Shown here piece after piece: positions 53,903 to 62,861 of a stretch of DNA of 64,000 bases. The translations under genes and the position numbers were made by a program. Under the pieces are notes generated by a model, which saw nothing but the letters and a program-made list of their open reading frames with translations, was not told where the DNA came from and made no database searches. The DNA comes from an uncultured Draconibacterium sp. Lineage in GTDB: Bacteria; Bacteroidota; Bacteroidia; Bacteroidales; Prolixibacteraceae. The stretch's first letter is position 1; the number at the start of each line of letters is the position of its first letter. The stretch spans positions 1 to 64,000 of the forward strand of contig CANLMQ010000023.1 of NCBI GenBank assembly GCA_947492175.1. The letters are read 5' to 3'.

Positions 53903-54922
53903 ATTCATATCTTTTTTAAGAAGAGCTGCTGTCTTTTTTATCGATTCGGAAATTGGCAGGTAAGAATATCCAAGTGTTTGGGTGGTTTTGGAACCATCAA
54001 AATAGTGAGCTTCATTTCTTCCACTGGCAGTTTCCCGTGTTAACATCGATGGTTTTTGCGTAATCCAACCTAGCAGTGTGGCAGCGCGCCAGGCAACGGC
54101 CATAAGAAAATCGTTTGCCCAGTTTGCAGGGCGGGGTTTATTCAATGCATCGGCAATTTGAGAAAAAAGATCCTGATAACTCAGATTTTCTGAATTAAGG
54201 AGATAACGTTGATTCTTGCAGGTTTCAAAATTCGAATCATCCATTAACCGGATCATAATCTGAACAACATCGTTTATATCAACATAACCTGTTATTCCTT
54301 TTGTGTAGAATTTAATACCGTCCCAAATGGTTTTAAACAATTTTGAACTTCCTGTTTCCCAATTGCCCGGGCCAAGAATAATGGAAGGATTAACAATTAC
54401 AGCATCCAGTCCTTCTTCGATGCCACGCCAGATTTCTGCTTCCGAAAAAAACTTACTTTCCGAATAACCCGAATTCTTTTTTGAAGGTACCCAGTTTGTG
54501 GTTTCGGAAGTGGCTTCACCATTTTGTAATTTTCCAAGAGCAGCAATCGAACTCACATGACATATTCTTTTTACGCCGTTTTCAATGGCAGCATTAACAA
54601 TATTGGCCGTACCTTCCACATTGTTCGATATCGTTTTTTTCCGCTCCTTTGGATTAAAAGAAACAATGGCAGCGCAATGGTATATTTCGGAAACATCAAC
54701 GAGTATTTTTTCCAGCGAATAATAATCGAGAATATCTCCGTTTACCCATTCAATCTGATCGAAAAGATGTTGTGCATCATCAGTATAATACGAAAAGGTT
54801 TTGATAACCTGCTGTAAATTACTGGTTTCACGTTTTAAAGCTTTTACCTTTTTCCCTGCCTTTGTAAGTTCAAAAAGCAAATGTGCTCCAACCAATCCTG
54901 TTCCGCCTGTTACAAATATCAT
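53900..54922 (-). CDS. Extended SDR NAD(P)-dependent epimerase/reductase
   Basis: A 340-residue protein with Rossmann motif TGGTGLVGAHL (about residues 5-15), the VSSIAALG strand and catalytic Tyr/Lys in YSESKFFSE. Its build resembles the 3-beta-HSD/dihydroflavonol reductase-like group. It is only distantly similar to the SDR at 0.9 kb. It is the third gene of the operon with dnaG and the Nim-like flavoprotein (10-base spacing). The substrate is unknown. Confidence 0.88.
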   Translation of the reverse strand: MIFVTGGTGLVGAHLLFELTKAGKKVKALKRETSNLQQVIKTFSYYTDDAQHLFDQIEWVNGDILDYYSLEKILVDVSEIYHCAAIVSFNPKERKKTISNNVEGTANIVNAAIENGVKRICHVSSIAALGKLQNGEATSETTNWVPSKKNSGYSESKFFSEAEIWRGIEEGLDAVIVNPSIILGPGNWETGSSKLFKTIWDGIKFYTKGITGYVDINDVVQIMIRLMDDSNFETCKNQRYLLNSENLSYQDLFSQIADALNKPRPANWANDFLMAVAWRAATLLGWITQKPSMLTRETASGRNEAHYFDGSKTTQTLGYSYLPISESIKKTAALLKKDMN

Positions 54923-54932
54923 TCAGATTTTA

Positions 54933-55415
54933 TTAGCTGTTCCACGGAGTTACCGCTTTGGTTCCAAAATGTTTTGCCGAAAGTTTATCGATTGAAACTT
55001 TTAAAATACCAACGTTTTTTACGGCTGGCGTTCCAAATTTAAATTCACGGTCGCTGTATTGTTTCATAAGTAAGCCCAAACAACGGTATTTTTCATCAAA
55101 ATCATCAATAAATTCTACGGTTCCTTCAACAATTACCGACTTTGATTTTACCCGGTAACTGCATCCTACCTGCACATCTTGCCAGGCCAGATCTTCACCC
55201 AGTGTCCAGTTTATGCAGACCTTTGGATTTTTTTGAATGGTTTCCCACATACGACCTTCCTGTGCCGAGTGAAGAATTACAAAATCGCCGTCAAGTGCAA
55301 AATTCATGGGTAAAACATAAGGTGTATCGCTATCTGACATGGCTACAAAACAAGTTTTACATGCCTTTATTACGTCTTCAATTTCTTTTCTGTCTTCAAT
55401 AAAAATAGTTCGCAT
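54933..55415 (-). CDS. Pyridoxamine 5'-phosphate oxidase-like flavoprotein (Nim-type)
   Basis: A 160-residue split-barrel flavoprotein. The segments CFVAMSDSDTPYVLPMNFALDGDFVILHSA and WETIQKNPKVCINWTLGE match the family that includes the 5-nitroimidazole reductases (NimA type) and other FMN- or F420-binding proteins. Reduction of nitroimidazole cannot be predicted from sequence alone. It sits 7 bases downstream of dnaG and 10 bases before the SDR gene in one operon. Confidence 0.85.
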   Translation of the reverse strand: MRTIFIEDRKEIEDVIKACKTCFVAMSDSDTPYVLPMNFALDGDFVILHSAQEGRMWETIQKNPKVCINWTLGEDLAWQDVQVGCSYRVKSKSVIVEGTVEFIDDFDEKYRCLGLLMKQYSDREFKFGTPAVKNVGILKVSIDKLSAKHFGTKAVTPWNS

Positions 55416-55422
55416 AAATAAT

Positions 55423-57378
55423 TTAATTAATGGTTCGGTTGCCTAAATATTCTGCCAAATCTTTTTCCAGCCTTTTTAGGTTCATGTAGGTTGATTGTTC
55501 CTGAATAACCTTGTCGAAATCATTTTCGGCCGCCGCTTTGTCAATGGCTTTTTCAATAGCCATCATCATTATTTTTATTTTCCTGAGCTTATATTCATTA
55601 ACAATTTTAGGGATCAGCAAATCCAGAATGTCTTCTTCCTGTTCGGTAAAAGCTCCTGCTTTGGTCCAGCGTTTGCTCTCGGTGTGCTTTTCTGATAACA
55701 AGTCGGTTGCAAACTTGCTGACCTGACTTTCCGGGTGGTAGATAAAATGTTTCCAGGGATCGAAATTTTCATTATGAAGGTTATTTTTTACATCGTAAAA
55801 TATTCTTTGAAACATTTTATTTTCAGGTACCAGATCATCGGTTTCCAACTCGTCAATCATATATTCTCCCACCGATATCAATTGTATTTCTTTTGTTTCT
55901 TCGTCTTCTGCTTCAAAAACCTGAGCTTTACAATGTTTTAGCAGAAAACGCAGGAACTCACGCTCTTCAACCAATAACCGGGTTGGTTTTTCTGTTGCAA
56001 CTGTTGCCTGTTGTTGTGGCTGGCGTGTTGTTTGTTGCGATTTTTCGCGCAACTCTTTCTTGCGGAAATCTTCACTCTGTTTGTATTTTTGTTTTCTGAT
56101 TTCGGTGTATAAAACTTCTTCGTCGACACCAAGTAACCGGCTGCACTCTTTTATGTATACAGAGCGGGTGATTGTATCCGGAATTACTGCAACCGACCCA
56201 ATTACATCAGTAATTAACCGGGCTTTTGCTACCGGATCGTTTTCCGTATTTTTTAAAAGCAAACGTGTTTTAAACTGAATAAAATCGGTCTCGTGTTTTT
56301 TTATGTATTCCAGGTAACCGCTGGATCCCATTTTTTTTGCAAACGAATCGGGATCTTCGCCATCGGGGAGCAACAAAACTTTAACGTTCATCCCTTCCTC
56401 CAAAACCAGGTCGATTCCGCGAAGCGATGCTTTTATTCCAGCAGCATCGCCATCGTAAATAATGGTAATGTTGGGAGTAAAACGCCTGATTAGCCGAATT
56501 TGGTCGGGAGTTAATGCCGTTCCCGACGAAGCAACCACATTTTCGATTCCGGCCTGGTGCATCGACAAAACATCGGTATAACCTTCCACCAGGTAACATT
56601 TGTCGGTACGGGTCATTTCGCGTTTTGCCTGATAAATTCCATAAAGGACTTTACTTTTATGGTATATCTCCGATTCAGGCGAATTCAGGTATTTTGCTAT
56701 CTTTTTATCGTTGGTTAACGTGCGGCCACCAAAAGCTGTAACACGGCCTGCCAGGTTGTGGATAGGAAACATTACACGGCCTGCAAAACGGTCTCTCATC
56801 CAGTCGTCGCGCTTTATGGTCAGCCCTGTTTTTTCAAGAAAATCAATTTTGTATCCTTGCTTTTGAGCTGCTTCGGTAAACGGTGTTTTTCCGTCGGGAG
56901 CAAAACCAACTTCAAATTTTTTCAGAATATCGTCGCGGAAACTACGCTCACGAAAATAGCTTAAACCAATTGTGCGGCCTTCATTTTCTTCCCACAAATA
57001 ACGCGTAAAAAATTTCTGGGCAAAACCCGAAACAATCATCAAACTTTCACGTGTGTCTTTTAATTGTTTTTGTTCTTCGGTTTCTTCTTCTTCCCGAACC
57101 TCAATATTGTATTTTTTTGCAAGCCATTTTAACGCTTCAGGATAAGTGAGGTTCTCGTGTTCCATGATGAAATTTACCGAATTACCTCCTTTGCCACAGC
57201 CAAAACATTTAAAAATACCTTTCGCCGGCGATACCGTAAACGAAGGTGTTTTTTCGTTATGAAAAGGGCATAGCCCTAGCATGTTAACGCCTCTTTTCCG
57301 GAGGGTTACAAAATCGGATACCACGTCTGAAATCTCCGCCGCGTCAATTATCCTCTCTATAGTAGCATGGTCAATCAT
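55423..57378 (-). CDS. dnaG: DNA primase
   Basis: A 651-residue bacterial primase that lays RNA primers for lagging-strand synthesis. The N-terminal CHC2 zinc finger is C37-H40-C58-C61 (LCPFHNEKTPSF...CFGCGKGG). The catalytic core has the family RDRFAGRVMFPI segment. The TOPRIM acid motifs are EGYTDVL and YDGDAAG. A C-terminal helicase-binding region follows. The start at 57378 (MIDHATIERI) is the family start; an upstream in-frame TTG at 57402 would add eight residues. It leads an operon with the Nim-type and SDR genes. Confidence 0.97.
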   Translation of the reverse strand: MIDHATIERIIDAAEISDVVSDFVTLRKRGVNMLGLCPFHNEKTPSFTVSPAKGIFKCFGCGKGGNSVNFIMEHENLTYPEALKWLAKKYNIEVREEEETEEQKQLKDTRESLMIVSGFAQKFFTRYLWEENEGRTIGLSYFRERSFRDDILKKFEVGFAPDGKTPFTEAAQKQGYKIDFLEKTGLTIKRDDWMRDRFAGRVMFPIHNLAGRVTAFGGRTLTNDKKIAKYLNSPESEIYHKSKVLYGIYQAKREMTRTDKCYLVEGYTDVLSMHQAGIENVVASSGTALTPDQIRLIRRFTPNITIIYDGDAAGIKASLRGIDLVLEEGMNVKVLLLPDGEDPDSFAKKMGSSGYLEYIKKHETDFIQFKTRLLLKNTENDPVAKARLITDVIGSVAVIPDTITRSVYIKECSRLLGVDEEVLYTEIRKQKYKQSEDFRKKELREKSQQTTRQPQQQATVATEKPTRLLVEEREFLRFLLKHCKAQVFEAEDEETKEIQLISVGEYMIDELETDDLVPENKMFQRIFYDVKNNLHNENFDPWKHFIYHPESQVSKFATDLLSEKHTESKRWTKAGAFTEQEEDILDLLIPKIVNEYKLRKIKIMMMAIEKAIDKAAAENDFDKVIQEQSTYMNLKRLEKDLAEYLGNRTIN

Positions 57379-57479
57379 CAGTACAAAAATATCAGAAAAC
57401 AATTGAATCGATGAGGTATTTTTGATTTTTTAAATCAAATCGGTTTTAAGTTGTATTTTTAAACAAAACTTTAAATTGA

Positions 57480-58166
57480 ATGAAGAAACTGGTTGTACTC
57501 TCAGGAGCCGGCATTAGTCAGGAAAGCGGATTAAAAACTTTTCGCGATATGGGCGGATTATGGGAGAATTACGACGTAACAGAGGTTGCAACTCCTGAAG
57601 CCTGGGAAAAAAATCCTGAGTTGGTTTTGCGGTTTTATAATCAGCGCCGGAAACAACTGTTTGAGGCCGAACCCAACGCCGGGCATTTGGGAATTGCTGA
57701 ACTGGAAAAATGGTTTGATGTGGAAGTTGTAACCCAGAACGTGGATAATCTGCACGAACGGGCCGGAAGTACAAAGGTTTTGCACCTTCATGGCGAGTTG
57801 ATGAAAGCCCGGAGTACTGCAAATCCGTTTTTAATTTACGAACTGGATAACTGGGCACTTGATTTGGGCGACGTGTGCGAAATGGGGAGTCAGTTGCGAC
57901 CGCACATCGTTTGGTTTGGCGAAAGTGTTCCTGAAATTCCGAAGGCCATTAAAACTGTGGGCAAAGCCGATATTTTAGTTGTGGTTGGAACATCGCTGGC
58001 AGTTTATCCTGCTGCAAGTCTGGTAAATTATACGCAACCGGGCACTCCAATATTTGTTGTCGATCCGGGGCGGCCAGAAGTATTTCAGGAAAATGTTTCT
58101 TATATTGAGGAAAAAGCGGTTAAGGGAATCGAAATTTTAAAATCGGAACTGAAAAAACTTAAATAA
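57480..58166 (+). CDS. cobB: NAD-dependent protein deacylase (class III sirtuin)
   Basis: A 228-residue Sir2 enzyme that removes acyl groups from lysines using NAD. It has SGAGISQESGLKTFRD (residues 8-23), TQNVDNLHERAG (85-96) and the catalytic H104 in HLHGELM. Y53 and R56 (FYNQRR) form the YxxR motif that marks class III desuccinylases/demalonylases. The structural zinc site is missing: no CxxC pairs occur in the expected region, where MKARSTANPFLIY is found. The gene is divergent from dnaG and is followed at one base spacing by an outer-membrane beta-barrel gene. Confidence 0.93.
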   Translation: MKKLVVLSGAGISQESGLKTFRDMGGLWENYDVTEVATPEAWEKNPELVLRFYNQRRKQLFEAEPNAGHLGIAELEKWFDVEVVTQNVDNLHERAGSTKVLHLHGELMKARSTANPFLIYELDNWALDLGDVCEMGSQLRPHIVWFGESVPEIPKAIKTVGKADILVVVGTSLAVYPAASLVNYTQPGTPIFVVDPGRPEVFQENVSYIEEKAVKGIEILKSELKKLK

Positions 58167-58167
58167 C

Positions 58168-58785
58168 ATGATACGTAAACTACTACTTGCAGGAAGCTTT
58201 CTGTTTATATTGAATGTGGTTGTTGCCCAACGTTTTGATGCCGGGTTAATTGCCGGGTTTAATGCTAGTCAGGTTGAGGGCGATACATTTAAAGGCTATC
58301 ATAAAGCCGGTGTTTTGGCAGGTATTTTTGTACAAACCGATGTCGCGCCGGCCATTGTTGCCGGAATGGAAATAAAATATTCGCAAAAGGGATCGCGAAA
58401 AAAGTTCGATCCGAAACATCCGGAGGTCGACAAGTATGTAATGCGTTTGGGCTATGTTGATGTTCCCTTGTTTGTGGGATTCAGAACCAACGATAGAAGT
58501 ATGATTATTGGAGGTATCGCTCCCGGATATTTGATTCATTCGAAAGAACTTAATACCGATGGAGAGATACCGGAACAAGATCGGCAGAATTTTAATTCGT
58601 TCGATTTACAGCCTTTTGTGGGATTTCAATTCGATTTTCTGGAGCGGACATCGGTAGATTTACGTTTGGATTTGTCGGTGATTCCGTGCAGCGATAAATC
58701 AGAAACCAATTACTATTTTCACAATGGTTTGTTTAACAATGTAATTTCGCTGGCCTTTTATCATAATCTGGGGAGTGTGAGATAA
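58168..58785 (+). CDS. Outer-membrane beta-barrel protein, PorT-like
   Basis: A 205-residue protein with a signal peptide (residues 1-20) and an eight-strand-type beta-barrel pattern of alternating residues, e.g. FDAGLIAGFNASQVEGD, YVDVPLFVGFRTND and FDLQPFVGFQFDFLE. It ends in an aromatic-rich strand (VISLAFYHNLG). This fits the porin-family/PorT-like proteins of Bacteroidota. A role in type IX secretion cannot be claimed. It starts one base after the sirtuin stop and is surely co-transcribed with it. Confidence 0.82.
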   Translation: MIRKLLLAGSFLFILNVVVAQRFDAGLIAGFNASQVEGDTFKGYHKAGVLAGIFVQTDVAPAIVAGMEIKYSQKGSRKKFDPKHPEVDKYVMRLGYVDVPLFVGFRTNDRSMIIGGIAPGYLIHSKELNTDGEIPEQDRQNFNSFDLQPFVGFQFDFLERTSVDLRLDLSVIPCSDKSETNYYFHNGLFNNVISLAFYHNLGSVR

Positions 58786-58819
58786 TTGGGAATGTGCAAT
58801 CAATCATAGCAAATATCAA

Positions 58820-59245
58820 CTAAGAATTCACCATCCATTTCGAGAAAACATCCAGGTAATTCCAGAAAGAACGTTTTACCTCTTCTGGTATATCCAGTTT
58901 TCCCAAAACCTTTTTGTAACAATTTAGCCATTCAATTCTTGCTTCTGCAGTAATTTTAAATGGCAAGTGCCGTCTGTTTAGTTGGGGTTTACCGCGGTTC
59001 TGATTAAAATAATCGGGGCCTCCGCAAATCTGTATAAAAAAATCGGCAGAATGTTCCTTGGCTTTCTCCAGTGCAATCGGATTTTTGGGGAACAGATCTT
59101 TAATAGAACTTGCTGCGAGCAAGTCGTAATGGTCGCTTACCATTTTTCGCATGCCCTCCTCTTGTAACAATCCAAACATCTGTTTTGAGGGTAGTGTAAC
59201 CCCCGGACGAACTCCGGGGAAATATTTTGTGATTTCGAATTCCAT
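58820..59245 (-). CDS. Globin (truncated-haemoglobin-like)
   Basis: A 141-residue haem protein. The segment FFIQICGGPDYFNQNRGKPQL followed by RRHLPFKI is the hallmark of group II-type truncated haemoglobins, in which the His before the Pro-Phe binds haem iron. The length is near the family norm. It could bind oxygen or detoxify nitric oxide. The gene is monocistronic, and its 3' end faces the beta-barrel gene. Confidence 0.88.
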   Translation of the reverse strand: MEFEITKYFPGVRPGVTLPSKQMFGLLQEEGMRKMVSDHYDLLAASSIKDLFPKNPIALEKAKEHSADFFIQICGGPDYFNQNRGKPQLNRRHLPFKITAEARIEWLNCYKKVLGKLDIPEEVKRSFWNYLDVFSKWMVNS

Positions 59246-59294
59246 TGTGTTTACTTTTGCTTTTCAAAACAAACAAATGGAAAAGTTGTTGAAA

Positions 59295-60116
59295 CTACTT
59301 GCCAAAAACCCACCCAATACGAATTCCACTGGTTAGTGCAATTGGGAATTCATCGGGAGCAACTATAAATCCATATGATAATCCTTCGTTATCATCGGCA
59401 CCAATCCCGTATCCTACACCCCAATATATGTCAACTAAAAACGCATCGTCGAATACCCACTGTTTTCCAAATTTTAACATAAGGGCAAGGGTAAACAGGT
59501 TTTCTCTTTTCTCCGTATAATTATCGTAATAATTACCGTTATTATCGTAATAATGATTCCAGTGATCGCTGTCATAAGACATATAACGTAATGCAATTTC
59601 AGGTGCAATGTAGGCTCCTTTCAGGATATGGGAATAATGCATCCGGTTTATGTAAAAGTCAGGATTACGCATAAATTTATAAGCAAATTTACCGTAAACG
59701 CCAGCGGGATCAACACCTTGTACGTCGTTTCCTAAACCAACAATACCCAAAGCAGTTTCCCACGATCTGCCTGGTTTAATATTTCGTTCGTAAACAAGTT
59801 CTGTTGTTCCGAAAAGAGGAGATAGAAAGTTAACTTTTAATGCATTTTTAGACTGATCAGCGTAATATTCAGGATTCTCAAAAGTGTTTTTACCAATTTC
59901 AACAACCTCGCCGGTACCAAACTCAATACGATCAACCAGTGCATTGTCAATTCCAAAAATCAGTTTTGGATTATCAGGATAGAAGTACTTTACTTCTGAT
60001 GCAGCCATTTCAGTGACTTTACATTCAATAATATCATTGTTCTTTTTGATAATTCTGTCTTGTGCAATTCCTGAGATTGTACAGAATAATAATAGTAAAA
60101 TTGTTAGCGTTTTCAT
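59295..60116 (-). CDS. Secreted protein, probably outer-membrane beta-barrel
   Basis: A 273-residue protein. The start at 60116 gives a clean signal peptide (MKTLTILLLLFCTISGIAQ), while an ATG seven codons earlier is possible. A short N-terminal beta domain (about residues 20-75, DRIIKKNNDIIECKVTEM...IEFGTGEVVEI) resembles a common Bacteroidota module. A stretch rich in Tyr/Gly strands follows (WETALGIVGLG, ALTSGIRIGWVFGK), with an Asn/Tyr repeat (HWNHYYDNNGNYYDNY). A barrel is likely, and the function is unknown. Confidence 0.75.
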   Translation of the reverse strand: MKTLTILLLLFCTISGIAQDRIIKKNNDIIECKVTEMAASEVKYFYPDNPKLIFGIDNALVDRIEFGTGEVVEIGKNTFENPEYYADQSKNALKVNFLSPLFGTTELVYERNIKPGRSWETALGIVGLGNDVQGVDPAGVYGKFAYKFMRNPDFYINRMHYSHILKGAYIAPEIALRYMSYDSDHWNHYYDNNGNYYDNYTEKRENLFTLALMLKFGKQWVFDDAFLVDIYWGVGYGIGADDNEGLSYGFIVAPDEFPIALTSGIRIGWVFGK

Positions 60117-60208
60117 GTTTATTTGTTTTTGCCGCATTATTCAAATTTCGTGCCGCAATTTATCAATATATTTTAGCATTTGAGCTATTCTGTAACACAG
60201 AATTACAT

Positions 60209-60910
60209 TTAAAGATCGGCAAAACCAAGTGTTGCTATACTTACTTTGGTATCCTTAAGTTTTAAGAGTTTACAGGCGCAGGCTTCCAGGGTAGAGCCGG
60301 TTGTTATAACATCGTCAATTAAAAGAATATGTTTGTTTGAAAACTCATCAGGACGGTTAATACCAAAGATCCCATCTACATTTTGCCAGCGTTCGTAACG
60401 GTTTTTACGAGTTTGGGTGGAAGTATCTGTTTTTCGAAATAAATTATTATCAGAAACAGGTTTTTGAAGTACATCGGCAATCCCGGCTGCAATCCAGCGG
60501 CTTTGGTTGTAACCTCTTTTGCGTTCTTTTTTAGGATGCAACGGAACAGGAACAATTACATTAACCGAACTAAATCTTTCTGATTTTGAAAGAGCAAAAC
60601 CAAATTTCCGGCCGGTTTCGAATCCCAGTTCTTTAAGACCTTTATATTTTGTGTAGTGAATTAGCTGTTGGTACTTACTTCCTTTTTTGTACGAAAAAAA
60701 CGCAGTTGCATTCTCTATTTCAACACGGCCCCAAAAAAGCTGGGCTACTTTATTGTCAGGATTTTTGTGAAAATTAGTAACAGGTAAATCGTTCCAGCAA
60801 TTCATACAAATATATCTTTCCTGGGTTGCAAGTCGTTCTCCACACGTTGTACACAACGAAGGAAAGAATAATTCCAGGACATCGGATATTCCCTGCGAGA
60901 TTCTATTCAT
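60209..60910 (-). CDS. comF: ComF-family phosphoribosyltransferase-like protein
   Basis: A 233-residue cytosolic protein. An N-terminal zinc-binding double CxxC region (CTTCGERLATQERYICMNC) precedes a PRTase-like domain with the PRPP loop HILLIDDVITTGSTLEAC. The conserved VPVPLHPKKERKRGYNQS segment is also present. ComF proteins take part in natural DNA uptake in other bacteria, but in Bacteroidota the role is unproven. The gene is monocistronic. Confidence 0.92.
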   Translation of the reverse strand: MNRISQGISDVLELFFPSLCTTCGERLATQERYICMNCWNDLPVTNFHKNPDNKVAQLFWGRVEIENATAFFSYKKGSKYQQLIHYTKYKGLKELGFETGRKFGFALSKSERFSSVNVIVPVPLHPKKERKRGYNQSRWIAAGIADVLQKPVSDNNLFRKTDTSTQTRKNRYERWQNVDGIFGINRPDEFSNKHILLIDDVITTGSTLEACACKLLKLKDTKVSIATLGFADL

Positions 60911-61021
60911 AAAGGAAAGTTACAAATAATTTTTGGGTTTTATTTTTCAGTGTCTTATAATGGGAAGTGGTTGTTTAACAGTTGATTAATTTATTTGTAA
61001 TTGAATCTTAACCATTTGAAG

Positions 61022-61131
61022 GGGAGAATAAATTAACTTGCAGGCGTATTTCGATATTCCCTTTGAAATTTCTTGTTCTCCCATCAAGAATGAAGGCAGA
61101 GGTTACTTCGTCCGAGGTAGCCTTTTTGTTT
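61022..61131 (+). ncRNA. Candidate small RNA or attenuator ending in an intrinsic terminator
   Basis: GGGAGAA (61022-61028) can pair with TTCTCCC (61076-61082). TTCTTG/CAAGAA around the same site forms a competing hairpin. Then GGTTACTTC (61101-61109) pairs with GAGGTAGCC (61114-61122), followed by five T. No open frame precedes the terminator, so it is either a short RNA or a leader. The promoter is not evident. Confidence 0.35.
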
Positions 61132-61240
61132 TTATTCGACTAAAATGAGATCGTAAGTTACTTTCGTACGGCTTCTAATTTAGAATCTTATATAATCAAT
61201 TTAAATAATTTAAACATAGAGCATTGATTTGAGAAATTAT

Positions 61241-61248
61241 TAAATTTG
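61241..61248 (+). promoter_or_regulatory. -7 element of the cytochrome/SUMF1 operon
   Basis: TAAATTTG matches TAnnTTTG exactly, 43 bases before the start codon. It lies downstream of the terminator hairpin, so the operon does not need read-through. Confidence 0.55.
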
Positions 61249-61290
61249 ACCGCAATTGTAAATCACTTTACCTAAAAACTATCATTTGTT

Positions 61291-62823
61291 ATGCTGAAGA
61301 GCTTTGGAAATTTTCTTAGAAAAAGATTGCTATTGGTAATTTTTGTCGGATTTGTGTTGGGGATAACAATAACTGTTTTTTCGCATAAAGCAATAGAAGC
61401 CACATCAACTCCTGAATCTTGTGAAATGTGCCATGTACACCCGCACGCTACCGATTCCTGGAGATTGTCTGTACATCACGAAACACGTGTTGGAATACAT
61501 ATAGAATGTGTTGATTGCCACCTTCCACCCAAAGGACAAGGCTTTTTAAAAGAAAAAATAAAAGCTTCAACAAGAGATTTGTATGGTTATATTTTTAAAG
61601 ACAGTGCCGATTTTAACTGGGACGCAAAATCAACACTGGAACAGGCACAACATTTTGTCTTTAAAGAGTCGTGCCTGAATTGTCATAAAAACCTGTTCCC
61701 GTTAACTTTAACAAAAGAGGGACAGGATGCGCACTTGTATTATTCGCAAAACGAAGAAGAACTGCGTTGTATAAATTGTCACCTTCATGTTGGGCACTAC
61801 GATCCTAATGCCATTCATGCCAAAAATGTTGAATTTGGAAGTACGGGTAACGAAAACAAGGAAAAATACAACGAGGCAGCAATTGTTACTTCTCACAAAG
61901 ATTTTACCGAAACTATTCCGGGAACTACTATATCGTTTAATATGAAAGCGATTCCGGGAGGAAGTTTTAAAATAGGAAGTCCAGAGTCGGAGCAAATGCG
62001 TAAAACCGATGAAGGCCCTCAGAAAACAGTAAATATTAGTCCGTTTTTTATGGCAGAAATTGAGGTAACCTGGGATGAATATCTGGCCTTTTACAGTGCC
62101 ACTGCTGCTGAAGGACGTTCAACGGATACAGAAGGTGCACGAACACAGGCCGATGTTGATGCTATCTCGGGGCCAACACCGCCTTACGGACAGCCAGATC
62201 AAAACTGGGGACTTGGAAATCGTCCGGCAATTACCATGAGTTACCATTCAGCAGAAATCTATTGCAAATGGTTGTCGCAGGTTACCGGAAAAACATATCG
62301 TTTACCTACCGAGGCTGAATGGGAATATGCTGCACGTGGCGGCACTGAAACTCCCTTCTTTTTTGAAGGAAATCCAAAAGACTTTGGAAAACGGGGATTT
62401 TTGGGCAATTTGTTTGGAAAAGGTAGTGATGCCATAAATGGTTACGTTCTTTATAATCAAAACAGTGGTTTAAAAACATCCGAACCCGACGTAGTTGAAG
62501 CAAATCCGTTTGGTTTAAAAAATATGTTGGGAAATGCTGCAGAATACTGTTTGGATTGGTATGCAGAGGATGCTTATTCAAAATTACAAGATGGAGTAAC
62601 CGATCCCAAAGGACCCGCTTCGGGCGAAGAACATGTAATACGGGGTGGATATTTTAACAGTGAAATTGGGGATGTAAGAAGTGCCGCCCGCGACTTTACA
62701 AAAAGTGTTGCCTGGATGAAAACCGATCCGCAGATGCCAAAAAGTATCTGGTGGTTGTCGGATTGTAATTACATAAGTTTCAGGGTTGTTTGCGAGTATA
62801 ACGAGAATACAGGTAAAAATTAA
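61291..62823 (+). CDS. Tetrahaem NapC/NirT-type cytochrome fused to a SUMF1/FGE-like domain
   Basis: A 510-residue protein in two parts. Residues 1-170 have one membrane anchor (LLLVIFVGFVLGITITVF) and four CxxCH haem motifs at C44, C73, C128 and C160 (CEMCH, CVDCH, CLNCH, CINCH). This is a small NrfH/NapC-type quinol oxidase layout facing the periplasm. Residues ~200-505 form a formylglycine-generating-enzyme-like (SUMF1/EgtB/PvdO) domain, with IPGGSFKIGSP, EVTWDEYLAFY, YRLPTEAEWEYAARGG and RGGYFNS...SAARDF. The copper-binding Cys pair of true FGE is absent from the last motif, so sulfatase activation is unlikely. An exported Gfo/Idh/MocA oxidoreductase follows after 38 bases in the same operon. 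Confidence 0.88.
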   Translation: MLKSFGNFLRKRLLLVIFVGFVLGITITVFSHKAIEATSTPESCEMCHVHPHATDSWRLSVHHETRVGIHIECVDCHLPPKGQGFLKEKIKASTRDLYGYIFKDSADFNWDAKSTLEQAQHFVFKESCLNCHKNLFPLTLTKEGQDAHLYYSQNEEELRCINCHLHVGHYDPNAIHAKNVEFGSTGNENKEKYNEAAIVTSHKDFTETIPGTTISFNMKAIPGGSFKIGSPESEQMRKTDEGPQKTVNISPFFMAEIEVTWDEYLAFYSATAAEGRSTDTEGARTQADVDAISGPTPPYGQPDQNWGLGNRPAITMSYHSAEIYCKWLSQVTGKTYRLPTEAEWEYAARGGTETPFFFEGNPKDFGKRGFLGNLFGKGSDAINGYVLYNQNSGLKTSEPDVVEANPFGLKNMLGNAAEYCLDWYAEDAYSKLQDGVTDPKGPASGEEHVIRGGYFNSEIGDVRSAARDFTKSVAWMKTDPQMPKSIWWLSDCNYISFRVVCEYNENTGKN

Positions 62824-62861
62824 TATATTTAATATCCTAAATTCAACTAAAATATTTAATC

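Larger units (their letters stand above)
60911..61290. other. Intergenic region with a structured, terminator-ending segment
   Basis: About 380 bases between divergent genes. Bases 61022-61130 can fold into a long-range stem, an alternative hairpin and a terminator, described separately. The last 50 bases carry the promoter box of the cytochrome/SUMF1 gene. Confidence 0.55.
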
